Below are positions 36,583 to 47,024 of a stretch of DNA of 64,000 nt, piece by piece. The stretch covers positions 124,001 through 188,000 of the forward strand of contig NZ_SUQN01000007.1 of assembly GCF_013337685.1 (NCBI RefSeq). The letters run 5' to 3'. Under the pieces are notes generated by a model. It was given only the letters and a program-made list of their open reading frames with translations, ran no database searches and had not been told where the DNA came from. This DNA comes from Citrobacter gillenii. GTDB lineage: Bacteria; Pseudomonadota; Gammaproteobacteria; Enterobacterales; Enterobacteriaceae. The translations under genes and the position numbers were made by a program. Within the stretch, counting starts at the first letter, position 1. The number at the start of each line of letters is the position of its first letter.

Positions 36583-36638
36583 TGAATCTGAGTTATTGTA
36601 ACTTTTTCGGCCTGCACATACCAGATACTCAGAATTCA
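36583..36638. promoter_or_regulatory. Inverted repeat pair between the Rrf2 regulator and the flavoprotein gene
   Basis: TGAATCTGAGT (36583-36593) and ACTCAGAATTCA (36627-36638) are reverse complements apart from one extra base. They lie 20-75 bases upstream of the regulator start in the divergent gap. They may be regulator binding sites; nothing else in the 230-base AT-rich gap stands out. Confidence 0.4.
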
Positions 36639-36793
36639 CCTGCTCATAAATAAAATTTAATTCATTAAATATCAAATATATAAATACAATTCGACAGACA
36701 AAGAAGCGCTTTTACAGGAAATCACATTGCAATCTTTAACTACGACCAATAAAATCCGAGTAAATAATTCATAGTCACCAGTGAGAAACGCCA

Positions 36794-37993
36794 ATGCGTA
36801 AAAAAATTCTGATCGTGGGCGCCGGTTTTGCCGGTATGTGGGCAGCATTAAGCGCCGCACGACTGGCGGATAAACATCAGCAGCCCATTGATATTACTGT
36901 TATTGCGCCGCAGCCAGAGCTGCGCGTGCGCCCGCGTTTTTATGAGAATGATGTCCAGACGCTGGTTGCGCCACTGCAGCCGCTGTTTGATGTCACCGGT
37001 GTGAACTTCCTGCGCGGCACGGTTACCCAGTTGCTTCCACAATCTAAAGAAGTGAGCTGGACGGACGCAACGGGCCAAAAACAGCTTCTCCGCTACGACC
37101 GGCTGATTCTGGCCAGCGGCAGTGAAGTTAATCGCAATAGGGTTGCCGGCGCTGCGCAGCACGCCTTCGACCTCGATCAGCTGGAAAGCGCAACCGTACT
37201 GGAGCAGCATCTGAAAGATCTCGCGCACAGACCAGAAAGCGAGGCGCGCAATACCGTGGTGGTCTGCGGCGGCGGCTTTACCGGGATCGAAATGGCGCTG
37301 GAATTACCGGGTCGCCTGCGCGACATTCTCGGCGCTGATGCTAAGACCAGAGTTGTCGTAGTTGAACGCGGCCCGCAACCGGGTGCACGCTGGAGCCAGG
37401 AGCTGCGCGATGTGATCGCCGAAGCCTCCGCTGAACTGGGTGTGGAATGGCGGGTCAATGCAGAAGTCGAAAGCGTGGATGCGTCCGGCGTGACGCTGAA
37501 AGACGGGCAGACGATTGCATCACAAACCGTTATCTGGACGGTCGGCGTGCAGGCAAACGGCTTAACGGCACAGATCGACGCCCCGCGCGATCGTCAGGGC
37601 CGTCTGCATGTGAATGCGCATCTTCAGGTTGTGGGCCACGAGGATATCTACGCGACGGGTGATGTCGCCTGGGCCGCCACTGATGACAAAGGCAACCACG
37701 CCTTAATGACCTGCCAGCACGCGATTCTGTTGGGTAAATTCGCCGGGAACAATGCCGCTGCCAGCCTGTTAGATGTGATGCCACTGCCCTATCGCCAGGA
37801 AAACTACGTCACCTGTCTGGATCTGGGCGCGTGGGGCGCGGTGTACAGCGAAGGCTGGGATCAGCAGGTGAAACTGACGCGCGCAGAGGCGAAGAAACTG
37901 AAGCGGTCAATCGTCAGCGAGCTGATTTATCCACCGAAAGCGGACCGTGCAGTCGCCTTTGAGATTGCCGACCCGCTGGCACCGTTTGTGTAA
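36794..37993 (+). CDS. NAD(P)/FAD-dependent oxidoreductase, NADH dehydrogenase type 2-like
   Basis: A 399-residue two-dinucleotide-binding flavoprotein. The FAD motif is ILIVGAGFAGMWAALSA at the N-terminus and the second, NAD(P)-binding motif is VVVCGGGFTGIEMALEL (about residue 150). The FAD-contacting ATGDVAW is at about residue 290. The arrangement matches type 2 NADH:quinone oxidoreductases and related disulfide reductase-like enzymes. No clear C-terminal membrane helix is seen, so quinone reduction at the membrane is uncertain. It is divergent from the Rrf2-type regulator and has no counterpart at this locus in K-12. Confidence 0.85.
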   Translation: MRKKILIVGAGFAGMWAALSAARLADKHQQPIDITVIAPQPELRVRPRFYENDVQTLVAPLQPLFDVTGVNFLRGTVTQLLPQSKEVSWTDATGQKQLLRYDRLILASGSEVNRNRVAGAAQHAFDLDQLESATVLEQHLKDLAHRPESEARNTVVVCGGGFTGIEMALELPGRLRDILGADAKTRVVVVERGPQPGARWSQELRDVIAEASAELGVEWRVNAEVESVDASGVTLKDGQTIASQTVIWTVGVQANGLTAQIDAPRDRQGRLHVNAHLQVVGHEDIYATGDVAWAATDDKGNHALMTCQHAILLGKFAGNNAAASLLDVMPLPYRQENYVTCLDLGAWGAVYSEGWDQQVKLTRAEAKKLKRSIVSELIYPPKADRAVAFEIADPLAPFV

Positions 37994-38000
37994 TTGATAT

Positions 38001-38109
38001 TGCCGGATGTCAGCGTACTTGCAAGGCTGCGCGTAGGCCCGATAAGCGCAGCGCCATCGGGCAGCAAACCATGCCGGATGGCGACGCGACGCGTGTTATC
38101 CGGCCTACG
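38001..38109. repeat. REP cluster between the flavoprotein gene and rsmJ
   Basis: A half unit TGCCGGATG (38001-38009), a full unit CGTAGGCCCGATAAGCGC/GCGCCATCGGGCAG (38032-38063) and another TGCCGGATGGCG/TTATCCGGCCTACG (38072-38109). The last one contains the rsmJ stop codon (38105-38107). Confidence 0.85.
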
Positions 38110-38854
38110 GAGTTCCGGCATAAATATCAAACCGGTGCCCTTTAGTCACCACCGCGTTCGGCGTTGCCACCTCCGCCAGCGGCGGGGCATAGTCCGGGCG
38201 CTTGACCACCACGCGTTTAGTGGCTAACTGGCGCGCAGGCTCCAGCAGGCCATCGGCATCTAAATCCGGCCCCACCAGCGACTGAAACACGCGCATCTCT
38301 TTTTTCACCAACGCGCTTTTCTGCTTATGCGGGAACATCGGGTCGAGGTATACCACCTGCGGGCGTGGGGTGATATCGGTGAGCGCTGTCAGGCTGGATG
38401 CATGAATTAACTGCAAACGCGCCTGCAACCACGGGCCAATTTCCGCATCGGCATAACCGCGCGCCAGGCCATCGTCGAGCAACGCCGCCACTACCGGGTT
38501 ACGTTCCAGCATCCGTACGCGACAGCCCACGGAGGCCAGCACGAACGCATCGCGTCCCAACCCGGCCGTCGCGTCCACCACGTCCGGCAGATAATCGCCT
38601 TTCACGCCAACGGCTTTCGCCACCGCTTCACCGCGACCGCCGCCAAATTTGCGCCGGTGGGCCATCGCCCCGCCGACAAAATCAACGAAGATGCCGCCGA
38701 GCTTGGGTTCATCGCGCTTGCGCAGTTCCAGATGCGCCGGTGTCATCACCAGCGCCATCAGATTGTCTTCATCGTGTTCCAGTCCCCAGCGGGCAGCCAG
38801 AACAGATAAGGCGCCGTCTCCGGCGCCCGTTTCATCCAGTAAACAAATTTTCAC
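38105..38854 (-). CDS. rsmJ: 16S rRNA (guanine(1516)-N2)-methyltransferase RsmJ
   Basis: SAM-dependent methylation of G1516 in 16S rRNA. The 249 residues have motif [18 protein letters not shown] (about residue 93) and the catalytic motif VYLDPMFPH (about residue 168). The sequence ends YAGTP, one residue shorter than E. coli RsmJ, with the stop codon inside a REP unit. It lies 8 bases after prlC, forming a two-gene unit. Confidence 0.95.
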   Translation of the reverse strand: MKICLLDETGAGDGALSVLAARWGLEHDEDNLMALVMTPAHLELRKRDEPKLGGIFVDFVGGAMAHRRKFGGGRGEAVAKAVGVKGDYLPDVVDATAGLGRDAFVLASVGCRVRMLERNPVVAALLDDGLARGYADAEIGPWLQARLQLIHASSLTALTDITPRPQVVYLDPMFPHKQKSALVKKEMRVFQSLVGPDLDADGLLEPARQLATKRVVVKRPDYAPPLAEVATPNAVVTKGHRFDIYAGTP

Positions 38855-38862
38855 GCCAGTCT

Positions 38863-40905
38863 TCAGCCCTTGATGCCGTAATGGTCCAGCATCGCATCCA
38901 GTTGCGGCTCACGGCCACGGAAGCGTTTGAACAGCTCCATAGGCTCTTCGGAACCCCCACGGGTCAGGATGTTATCGAGGAACGACTGGCCGGTTTCACG
39001 GTTGAAAATCCCTTCGTCTTCAAAGCGGGAGAAGGCGTCCGCCGCCAGCACGTCAGCCCACAGGTAGCTGTAATATCCCGCCGCATAACCCCCGGCAAAA
39101 ATATGGCTGAAAGCGTGCGGGAAGCGACCCCATGTTGGGCCCGGCACCACGGCAACCTGCTTTTTAATCTCCGCCAGGGTGTCGAGAATTTTCGCCCCTT
39201 GCTGCGGGTTAAACTCAGCGTGCAGACGGAAGTCGAACAGACCGAACTCCAGCTGACGCAGGATGAACAGCGCCGCCTGGTAGTTTTTCGCCGCCAGCAT
39301 TTTATCCAGCAGTTCTTTAGGCAGCGGCTCACCGGTTTCATAGTGACCGGAGATAAACGCCAGCGCTTCCGGCTCCCAGCACCAGTTTTCCATAAACTGG
39401 CTTGGCAGTTCGACAGCATCCCACGGCACACCGTTGATACCGGAAACACCGGCCGTTTCGATGCGGGTCAGCATATGATGCAGGCCGTGACCGAACTCGT
39501 GGAACAGGGTAATCACTTCATCGTGGGTAAACAGCGCCGGCTTGCCGCTGACCGGACGGTTAAAGTTGCAGGTCAGGTAAGCGACCGGTTTTTGCAGCGT
39601 GCCGTCGGTTTTACGCATCTGCCCGACGCAGTCGTCCATCCATGCCCCACCGCGCTTGTTTTCACGCGCATAAAGATCCAGATAGAAGCTGCCGCGCAGT
39701 TCGTTGTGTTCGTCATACAGCTCAAAGAAACGCACTTCCGGGTGCCAGACGTCAACATCGGTACGCTCTTTGGCAGTGATGCCATAAATACGCTTAACCA
39801 CTTCGAACAGGCCGTTTACGGCTTTGTTTTCCGGGAAGTACGGGCGCAACTGCTCGTCGCTGATGCTGTACAGGTGCTGTTTCTGTTTCTCGCTGTAGTA
39901 GGCGATATCCCACGGCTGCAGCTCATCAACGCCAAACTCTGCTTTGGCGAAGGCGCGCAGCTGGGCCAGCTCTTTTTCACCCTGCGGACGGGCACGTTTT
40001 GCCAGATCGGTCAGGAAGTCGAGTACCTGCTGCGGGTTCTCGGCCATTTTGGTGGCGAGAGATTTAAAGGCATAGCTTTCAAAGCCCAGCAATTGAGCCA
40101 GCTCGTGGCGCAGCGCGAGGATCTCTTCCATCACCGGGCTGTTGTCCCATTTGCCCGCATTGGGCCCCTGATCGGACGCACGGGTGGAGTAGGCGCGGTA
40201 CATTTCTTCACGCAATGCCTGGTTGTCGCAGTAGGTCATCACCGGCAGATAGCTCGGGATATCCAGCGTCAGCAGATAACCTTCCTGCTCTTTGGCTTCG
40301 GCCTGGGCTTTTGCTGCCGCCAGCGCACTTTCCGGCATGCCAGCCAGCTCAGATTCGTCGGTGATCAGTTTGGTCCAGCCCATGGTGGCGTCGAGCACGT
40401 TGTTGCTGTACAGGTTGCCAAGTTCAGACAGGCGGGTCGCGATTTCACCGTAGCGCTGCTGCTTTTCTTTCGGCAGGCCGATACCAGAAAGCTCAAAGTC
40501 ACGCAGGGCGTTATCGACGGCTTTTTTCTGCGCGGTATTCAGAGTGGCGTAATGGTCACCTTCACGCAGATCGCGGTACGCCTGGTACAGGCCTTCATGT
40601 TGCCCAACCCAGGTGCTGTACTCAGACAGCAGCGGCAGCGTTTGTTCGTAGGCTTCGCGCAGTTCCGGGCTGTTTTTCACCGAGTTCAGATGGCTGACCG
40701 GAGAGAAGATACGCCCCAGGACATCGTCCACTTCCGCCAGCCGCTGGCAAAGATTTTCCCAGGTATATGGCGCCCCCTGCGCAACCACGCGCTCGACGTT
40801 TTCGCGGCAGTCGTTCAGCGCCTTAGTGACGGCGGGTACAACATGCTCCGGCTGAATTTTGGAAAACGGCGGCAGTTCGAAGGGAGTCAGCAATGGATTG
40901 GTCAT
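38863..40905 (-). CDS. prlC: Oligopeptidase A PrlC
   Basis: Cytoplasmic M3-family zinc metallopeptidase that degrades short peptides and cleaved signal peptides; a heat-shock gene in E. coli. The 680 residues include the zinc motif HEFGH in [13 protein letters not shown] and a downstream Glu about 28 residues later. The start [14 protein letters not shown] at 40905 matches the E. coli protein; an in-frame start 13 codons upstream is not used. It is divergent from rlmJ. Confidence 0.96.
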   Translation of the reverse strand: MTNPLLTPFELPPFSKIQPEHVVPAVTKALNDCRENVERVVAQGAPYTWENLCQRLAEVDDVLGRIFSPVSHLNSVKNSPELREAYEQTLPLLSEYSTWVGQHEGLYQAYRDLREGDHYATLNTAQKKAVDNALRDFELSGIGLPKEKQQRYGEIATRLSELGNLYSNNVLDATMGWTKLITDESELAGMPESALAAAKAQAEAKEQEGYLLTLDIPSYLPVMTYCDNQALREEMYRAYSTRASDQGPNAGKWDNSPVMEEILALRHELAQLLGFESYAFKSLATKMAENPQQVLDFLTDLAKRARPQGEKELAQLRAFAKAEFGVDELQPWDIAYYSEKQKQHLYSISDEQLRPYFPENKAVNGLFEVVKRIYGITAKERTDVDVWHPEVRFFELYDEHNELRGSFYLDLYARENKRGGAWMDDCVGQMRKTDGTLQKPVAYLTCNFNRPVSGKPALFTHDEVITLFHEFGHGLHHMLTRIETAGVSGINGVPWDAVELPSQFMENWCWEPEALAFISGHYETGEPLPKELLDKMLAAKNYQAALFILRQLEFGLFDFRLHAEFNPQQGAKILDTLAEIKKQVAVVPGPTWGRFPHAFSHIFAGGYAAGYYSYLWADVLAADAFSRFEDEGIFNRETGQSFLDNILTRGGSEEPMELFKRFRGREPQLDAMLDHYGIKG

Positions 40906-41063
40906 TAGCGCAGTCCTGTAGAAAAGAGTGAATGAAGCGCGCATCCGGCGCTGTGCATATTATTTGTAGAATGGGGTTAAGTGTAGAGGATTTCAATGCC
41001 AGGCGTTGCGCTTTCGCGGCAGTGACGACTTTTCTGTATACTGTGGCGATACGCTCTATTTTC

Positions 41064-41094
41064 GCCCGATGGCACGCAGCTTATCGGGCCTACG
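41064..41094. repeat. REP-like palindrome before rlmJ
   Basis: GCCCGATGGCACGC / GCTTATCGGGCCTAC, ending 26 bases before the rlmJ start. In the transcript it would form a hairpin in the leader. Confidence 0.7.
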
Positions 41095-41119
41095 TTTACA
41101 ACCTGGAACACGTTTACCC

Positions 41120-41962
41120 ATGCTCAGTTATCGCCACAGCTTTCACGCTGGCAACCACGCCGACGTCCTTAAACACACGGTTCAGAGCCTGATCATCGAG
41201 TCGCTCAAAGAGAAAGATAAACCGTTTCTCTATCTGGACACCCACGCCGGTGCGGGCCGTTATCAGCTGAGCAGTGAACGTGCTGAACGTACCGGTGAGT
41301 ATCTGGAAGGCATCGCCCGCATCTGGCAGCAGGACGACCTGCCGGCAGAACTCGAGCCGTACATCAGCGTAGTGAATCATTTCAACCGTAGCGGTCAACT
41401 GCGCTACTACCCAGGCTCTCCGCTGATTGCCCGCCAGCTGCTGCGCGCGCAGGACAGCCTGCAGCTAACCGAACTGCACCCGAGCGATTTTCCGCTGCTG
41501 CGCTCCGAATTCCAGAAAGATGAGCGCGCGCGCGTGGCAAAAGCCGACGGCTATCAGCAGTTGAAATCGAAATTACCACCCGTCTCCCGTCGCGGGTTGA
41601 TCCTCATCGATCCGCCGTACGAAATTAAAACCGACTACCAGGCGGTAGTGGCCGGTATCCACGAAGGCTATAAGCGTTTCGCAACCGGCACCTATGCCCT
41701 GTGGTATCCGGTAGTCCTGCGCCAGCAAATCAAACGCATGACCAAAGAGCTGGAAGCGACCGGCATTCGCCGCATCCTGCAAATTGAGCTGGCGGTTCGT
41801 CCGGACAGCGATCAACGCGGCATGACGGCGTCCGGCATGATTGTGGTTAATCCACCGTGGAAGCTGGAACAGCAAATGAACAATGTGCTGCCATGGCTGC
41901 ACCGCAAACTGGTTCCGGCGGGAACCGGACATACCTCGGTAAGCTGGATCGTACCGGAGTAA
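41120..41962 (+). CDS. rlmJ: 23S rRNA (adenine(2030)-N6)-methyltransferase RlmJ
   Basis: Methylates A2030 of 23S rRNA. The 280 residues start [19 protein letters not shown]. The SAM motif is [14 protein letters not shown] (about residue 37) and the catalytic motif is DPPYE (LILIDPPYE, about residue 163). ATG 41120 is chosen by match to E. coli RlmJ; the open frame further upstream runs through the REP-like palindrome. Confidence 0.95.
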   Translation: MLSYRHSFHAGNHADVLKHTVQSLIIESLKEKDKPFLYLDTHAGAGRYQLSSERAERTGEYLEGIARIWQQDDLPAELEPYISVVNHFNRSGQLRYYPGSPLIARQLLRAQDSLQLTELHPSDFPLLRSEFQKDERARVAKADGYQQLKSKLPPVSRRGLILIDPPYEIKTDYQAVVAGIHEGYKRFATGTYALWYPVVLRQQIKRMTKELEATGIRRILQIELAVRPDSDQRGMTASGMIVVNPPWKLEQQMNNVLPWLHRKLVPAGTGHTSVSWIVPE

Positions 41963-42066
41963 TCGCAGCCATCGGTGGAACCTTTTTATTTCAGGTATAC
42001 AATCGCGAATATTTTGGCGGAAGGCATAACGCTTCTCCGCCCTACAATGAACATGAAGGAGCGGTC

Positions 42067-43419
42067 ATGACCAAACACTATGATTACATCGCTATCGGCG
42101 GCGGCAGCGGTGGTATCGCCTCCATTAACCGCGCGGCCATGTACGGTCAGAAATGCGCGTTGATTGAGGCCAAAGAACTGGGCGGTACCTGCGTCAACGT
42201 TGGCTGTGTACCGAAGAAAGTGATGTGGCATGCCGCACAGGTTCGTGAAGCGATCCATATGTACGGCCCGGACTACGGCTTCGATACCACCATCAATAAA
42301 TTCGACTGGGACAAGCTGATTGCCACCCGTACCGCCTATATCGACCGCATTCACACCTCGTACGACAACGTACTGGGTAAAAATAATGTCGATGTGATCA
42401 AAGGTTTTGCCCGCTTCGTTGATGCCAAGACCATTGAAGTAAACGGTGAAACCATCACCGCCGATCATATTTTGATTGCCACAGGCGGCCGCCCGAGCCA
42501 CCCGAACATTCCAGGCGTGGAATACGGTATTGATTCCGACGGTTTCTTTGAACTGCCGGCCCTGCCGAAGCGCGTTGCGGTAGTTGGTGCAGGTTACATC
42601 GCCGTTGAACTGGCTGGCGTGATTAACGGCCTGGGCGCAGAAACACATCTGTTCGTGCGTAAACACGCGCCGCTGCGCAGCTTTGACCCGATGATCGTCG
42701 ACACGCTGGTTGAGGTAATGAATGCCGAAGGCCCGACCCTGCATACACACGCGATTCCAAAAGCGGTGGTTAAAAATGCAGATGGCAGCCTGACCCTGGA
42801 GCTGGAAGATGGTCGTAGCCAGACCGTGGATTGCCTGATCTGGGCGATTGGCCGTGAACCGGCAACCGATAACTTTAACCTGGCGGTTACTGGTGTGAAA
42901 ACCAACGAAAAAGGCTACATCATCGTTGATAAATACCAGAACACTAGCGTTCCTGGGATTTACGCCGTGGGCGATAACACCGGTGCCGTTGAATTAACGC
43001 CGGTTGCCGTTGCCGCGGGTCGTCGCCTGTCCGAACGTCTGTTTAACAACAAGCCGGACGAGCATCTGGACTACAGCAACATCCCGACCGTGGTCTTCAG
43101 CCATCCGCCAATTGGCACCGTCGGCTTAACCGAGCAACAGGCGCGCGAGCAGCACGGCGATGATCAGGTGAAAGTGTATAAATCATCGTTTACCGCGATG
43201 TATACCGCTGTCACCACACACCGTCAGCCGTGCCGTATGAAGCTGGTGTGCGTGGGTCCGGAAGAGAAGATTGTCGGTATTCACGGCATCGGCTTTGGCA
43301 TGGATGAAATGCTGCAGGGCTTTGCCGTGGCACTGAAAATGGGCGCAACCAAGAAAGACTTCGACAACACAGTCGCCATTCACCCGACGGCGTCGGAAGA
43401 ATTTGTCACCATGCGTTAA
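42067..43419 (+). CDS. gor: Glutathione reductase Gor
   Basis: Cytoplasmic NADPH-dependent flavoenzyme that keeps glutathione reduced. The 450 residues start [16 protein letters not shown]. The redox-active pair Cys42/Cys47 sits in [13 protein letters not shown]. The NADPH-binding motif [13 protein letters not shown] follows near residue 174. The C-terminal interface motif [14 protein letters not shown] carries the catalytic His and Glu. AAGGAG lies before the ATG. Length equals E. coli Gor. Confidence 0.97.
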   Translation: MTKHYDYIAIGGGSGGIASINRAAMYGQKCALIEAKELGGTCVNVGCVPKKVMWHAAQVREAIHMYGPDYGFDTTINKFDWDKLIATRTAYIDRIHTSYDNVLGKNNVDVIKGFARFVDAKTIEVNGETITADHILIATGGRPSHPNIPGVEYGIDSDGFFELPALPKRVAVVGAGYIAVELAGVINGLGAETHLFVRKHAPLRSFDPMIVDTLVEVMNAEGPTLHTHAIPKAVVKNADGSLTLELEDGRSQTVDCLIWAIGREPATDNFNLAVTGVKTNEKGYIIVDKYQNTSVPGIYAVGDNTGAVELTPVAVAAGRRLSERLFNNKPDEHLDYSNIPTVVFSHPPIGTVGLTEQQAREQHGDDQVKVYKSSFTAMYTAVTTHRQPCRMKLVCVGPEEKIVGIHGIGFGMDEMLQGFAVALKMGATKKDFDNTVAIHPTASEEFVTMR

Positions 43420-43428
43420 TACTATAAA

Positions 43429-43510
43429 TGCCGGATGGCGGCTGATGCCTTATCCGGCCTACAAACACCGTAATATGTAGGCCAGATAAAGCATCAGTCG
43501 CCCTTCGGCA
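43429..43510. repeat. BIME: two REP units
   Basis: TGCCGGATGGCGGC/TGATGCCTTATCCGGCCTAC (43429-43462) and an imperfect inverse unit TGTAGGCCAGATAAAGC/CCCTTCGGCA (43476-43510). It lies between the convergent ends of gor and the peroxidase gene. Confidence 0.85.
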
Positions 43511-43519
43511 TTGTATTAA

Positions 43520-44914
43520 TTACTTATCCTGCATATACGGCGTATAGATCCCGTTGAGGCTTTCAAGGAACGCCACGATATCGTCGATATCTTTTTGCGG
43601 CAGTTCTTTGCCGACCTGATAACGCAGCATCAGTTTTACCGCGCCGTCGAGGGTTGGCACATCTCCCCGGTGGAAATAAGGCGCTGTCAGTGCAACGTTG
43701 CGTAATCCAGGGACTTTCTGGCGCAGCTTATCTCGTAATTCATTAGTGACGTTCATTCGACCAATATCTACGGCAGTGACCTCGCCAAAATTAAAGTCCT
43801 TTTTCAAGCCTAAGGGTTCAAATGAACGCCCGCCTAAAATAATACCGCCATGGCAGGTGGCACATTTATTTTCCTTAAATAATTGATAGCCATGTTTTTG
43901 CTGGGCCGTTAACGCGCTTTCATCACCCCGCAGCCATTTATCAAACGGTGCATTTGGCGTAATTAACGTCTTCTCAAACTCAGCAATCGCATCGGTAATA
44001 TTGTCCCCGCTGAATCCCTGAGGATAAACGGTGATAAATTCTTGCTTCAGCACCGGGTCTTTATCTAACTTCTGGATAATTTCATCCCAGGATTTCGACG
44101 CCATTTCAATCGGGTTTAACGGTGGACCACCCGCCTGCGCCTGCAATGTTGGTGCGCGACCGTCCCAGAATTGTTCCACGTTAAAGACCGAGTTAAACAC
44201 CGTCGGTGCATTAATCGGTCCAACGGCGCCACCGACACCGATTGACGTTTTCCTGCCATCCACACCACCTGCGTTTAAGGCATGGCAGTGTGCACAGGAG
44301 ATCGTGCTGTCGCCAGAAATGCGCGGGTCATGATACAGCGTAAAGCCCAGCGCCACTTTGCGGGCATCAGTCGGAATACTTTCCGGTATTGGCTGTACGG
44401 GCTCATTGCGATGCTGCGTGGCGGTATCACGGCTGGCGTAGTACTGCTCACGTTGTTTGGCTACCCAGCCAAGAATGTCTTCTCGCTCAGCATCGCTGAC
44501 CTTACCGGCCCAGTGCAGCGCGGTATAACGCGTTGGTGGCATGGTGTCATACTGCATCACCCATTCAATTTTATTCAAATCACTTTGCGAAACGGGTTTA
44601 TCCGCAACCAGCGCGGCACGAACAGCTTCAAGATTGAATGATTTGTATCCTAATTGAATGTCATAATTCATCAATTGTTTAGCGACGGGAAAGGAAGAAT
44701 AGAAAGGTAATTCAGCTGAAGGCGTGTGACAATAATCACATCCCTTTTCGCGTAAAAATCCTAATACCTTATTATTGGCTTCCAGCGTAGAGGCCTGAAC
44801 ATCAGCCTGTTTGCTACGTTGATTATCGTGATACCACACATAACCGGATAATCCAAAATAACAAATTACGATGCCTGTTATGGCAATCGCGGTAAGACGG
44901 GTAATGATTTTCAT
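43520..44914 (-). CDS. ccp: Tri-haem cytochrome c peroxidase (YhjA/Ccp)
   Basis: Membrane-anchored periplasmic peroxidase that uses quinol-derived electrons to reduce H2O2, allowing peroxide respiration under anoxia. The 464 residues start MKIITRLTAIAITG, an uncleaved-type N-terminal membrane anchor. Three CXXCH haem sites are present: Cys59-Cys62 (CDYCH), Cys207-Cys210 (CAHCH) and Cys351-Cys354 (CATCH). The extra N-terminal haem distinguishes the quinol peroxidases from di-haem Ccp. ATG 44914 is chosen; the open frame upstream lacks a signal. A perfect FNR box lies 107 bases upstream. Confidence 0.94.
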   Translation of the reverse strand: MKIITRLTAIAITGIVICYFGLSGYVWYHDNQRSKQADVQASTLEANNKVLGFLREKGCDYCHTPSAELPFYSSFPVAKQLMNYDIQLGYKSFNLEAVRAALVADKPVSQSDLNKIEWVMQYDTMPPTRYTALHWAGKVSDAEREDILGWVAKQREQYYASRDTATQHRNEPVQPIPESIPTDARKVALGFTLYHDPRISGDSTISCAHCHALNAGGVDGRKTSIGVGGAVGPINAPTVFNSVFNVEQFWDGRAPTLQAQAGGPPLNPIEMASKSWDEIIQKLDKDPVLKQEFITVYPQGFSGDNITDAIAEFEKTLITPNAPFDKWLRGDESALTAQQKHGYQLFKENKCATCHGGIILGGRSFEPLGLKKDFNFGEVTAVDIGRMNVTNELRDKLRQKVPGLRNVALTAPYFHRGDVPTLDGAVKLMLRYQVGKELPQKDIDDIVAFLESLNGIYTPYMQDK

Positions 44915-45020
44915 TATTTTACCCTCACCGTTGTGAGTTATTGTGACCCAGAAAATTGAAATAATAAATGCGCAGTCTTTGTCAGACTTGACCATCATAG
45001 AAAATAAGTGGAGTATTATT

Positions 45021-45034
45021 TTGATAAGTATCAA
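45021..45034 (-). promoter_or_regulatory. FNR box upstream of the peroxidase gene
   Basis: TTGATAAGTATCAA is an exact TTGAT-N4-ATCAA, centred about 113 bases before the ATG of the minus-strand peroxidase gene. A class II activating site at -41.5 would put the start of transcription near 44986. This agrees with the known FNR activation of E. coli yhjA. The surrounding 44915-45344 gap is AT-rich and otherwise holds the treF promoter. Confidence 0.85.
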
Positions 45035-45273
45035 TCAATTACATGGGCCAGAACTATCATTAGAATAGCCTGCACCTATTACAGGGATCGGATGTTAGCT
45101 GATTCTGTTCACACCTCGTTGCAATCGAATGTTCTGAAAATGGAAAATATACAGATCGCACAAGACCAGTAATTCTTCATTATTATCATTAAGATAGTTT
45201 TATTTTTTAAATATTAAAAAACATAAGAACGTGATCAACCGCACGCTTTACTCACCCGACACCGAAGCGAATG

Positions 45274-45284
45274 TCTACGCTTAA
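45274..45284 (+). promoter_or_regulatory. SigmaS-like -10 element of treF
   Basis: TCTACGCTTAA closely matches the sigmaS-preferred extended -10 (KCTAYRCTTAA), about 60 bases before the treF ATG. Partial RpoS dependence of treF is known in E. coli. Confidence 0.6.
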
Positions 45285-45302
45285 CAGACAGCCGGGCAAT
45301 AG

Positions 45303-46994
<1,692 letters not shown>

Positions 46995-47024
46995 CGGTCT
47001 GACAGGACGTTGCTCATCAGGCCG

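Noticed and set aside
38398-40908. An 836-residue open frame on the plus strand across rsmJ and prlC.
   Set aside because: It is antisense to two well-recognised enzymes on the minus strand; its residues are the frame shadow of their codon use, without domains or a good start.
41986-42750. A 254-residue minus-strand frame inside gor.
   Set aside because: Antisense shadow of glutathione reductase; low-complexity composition and no start signal.
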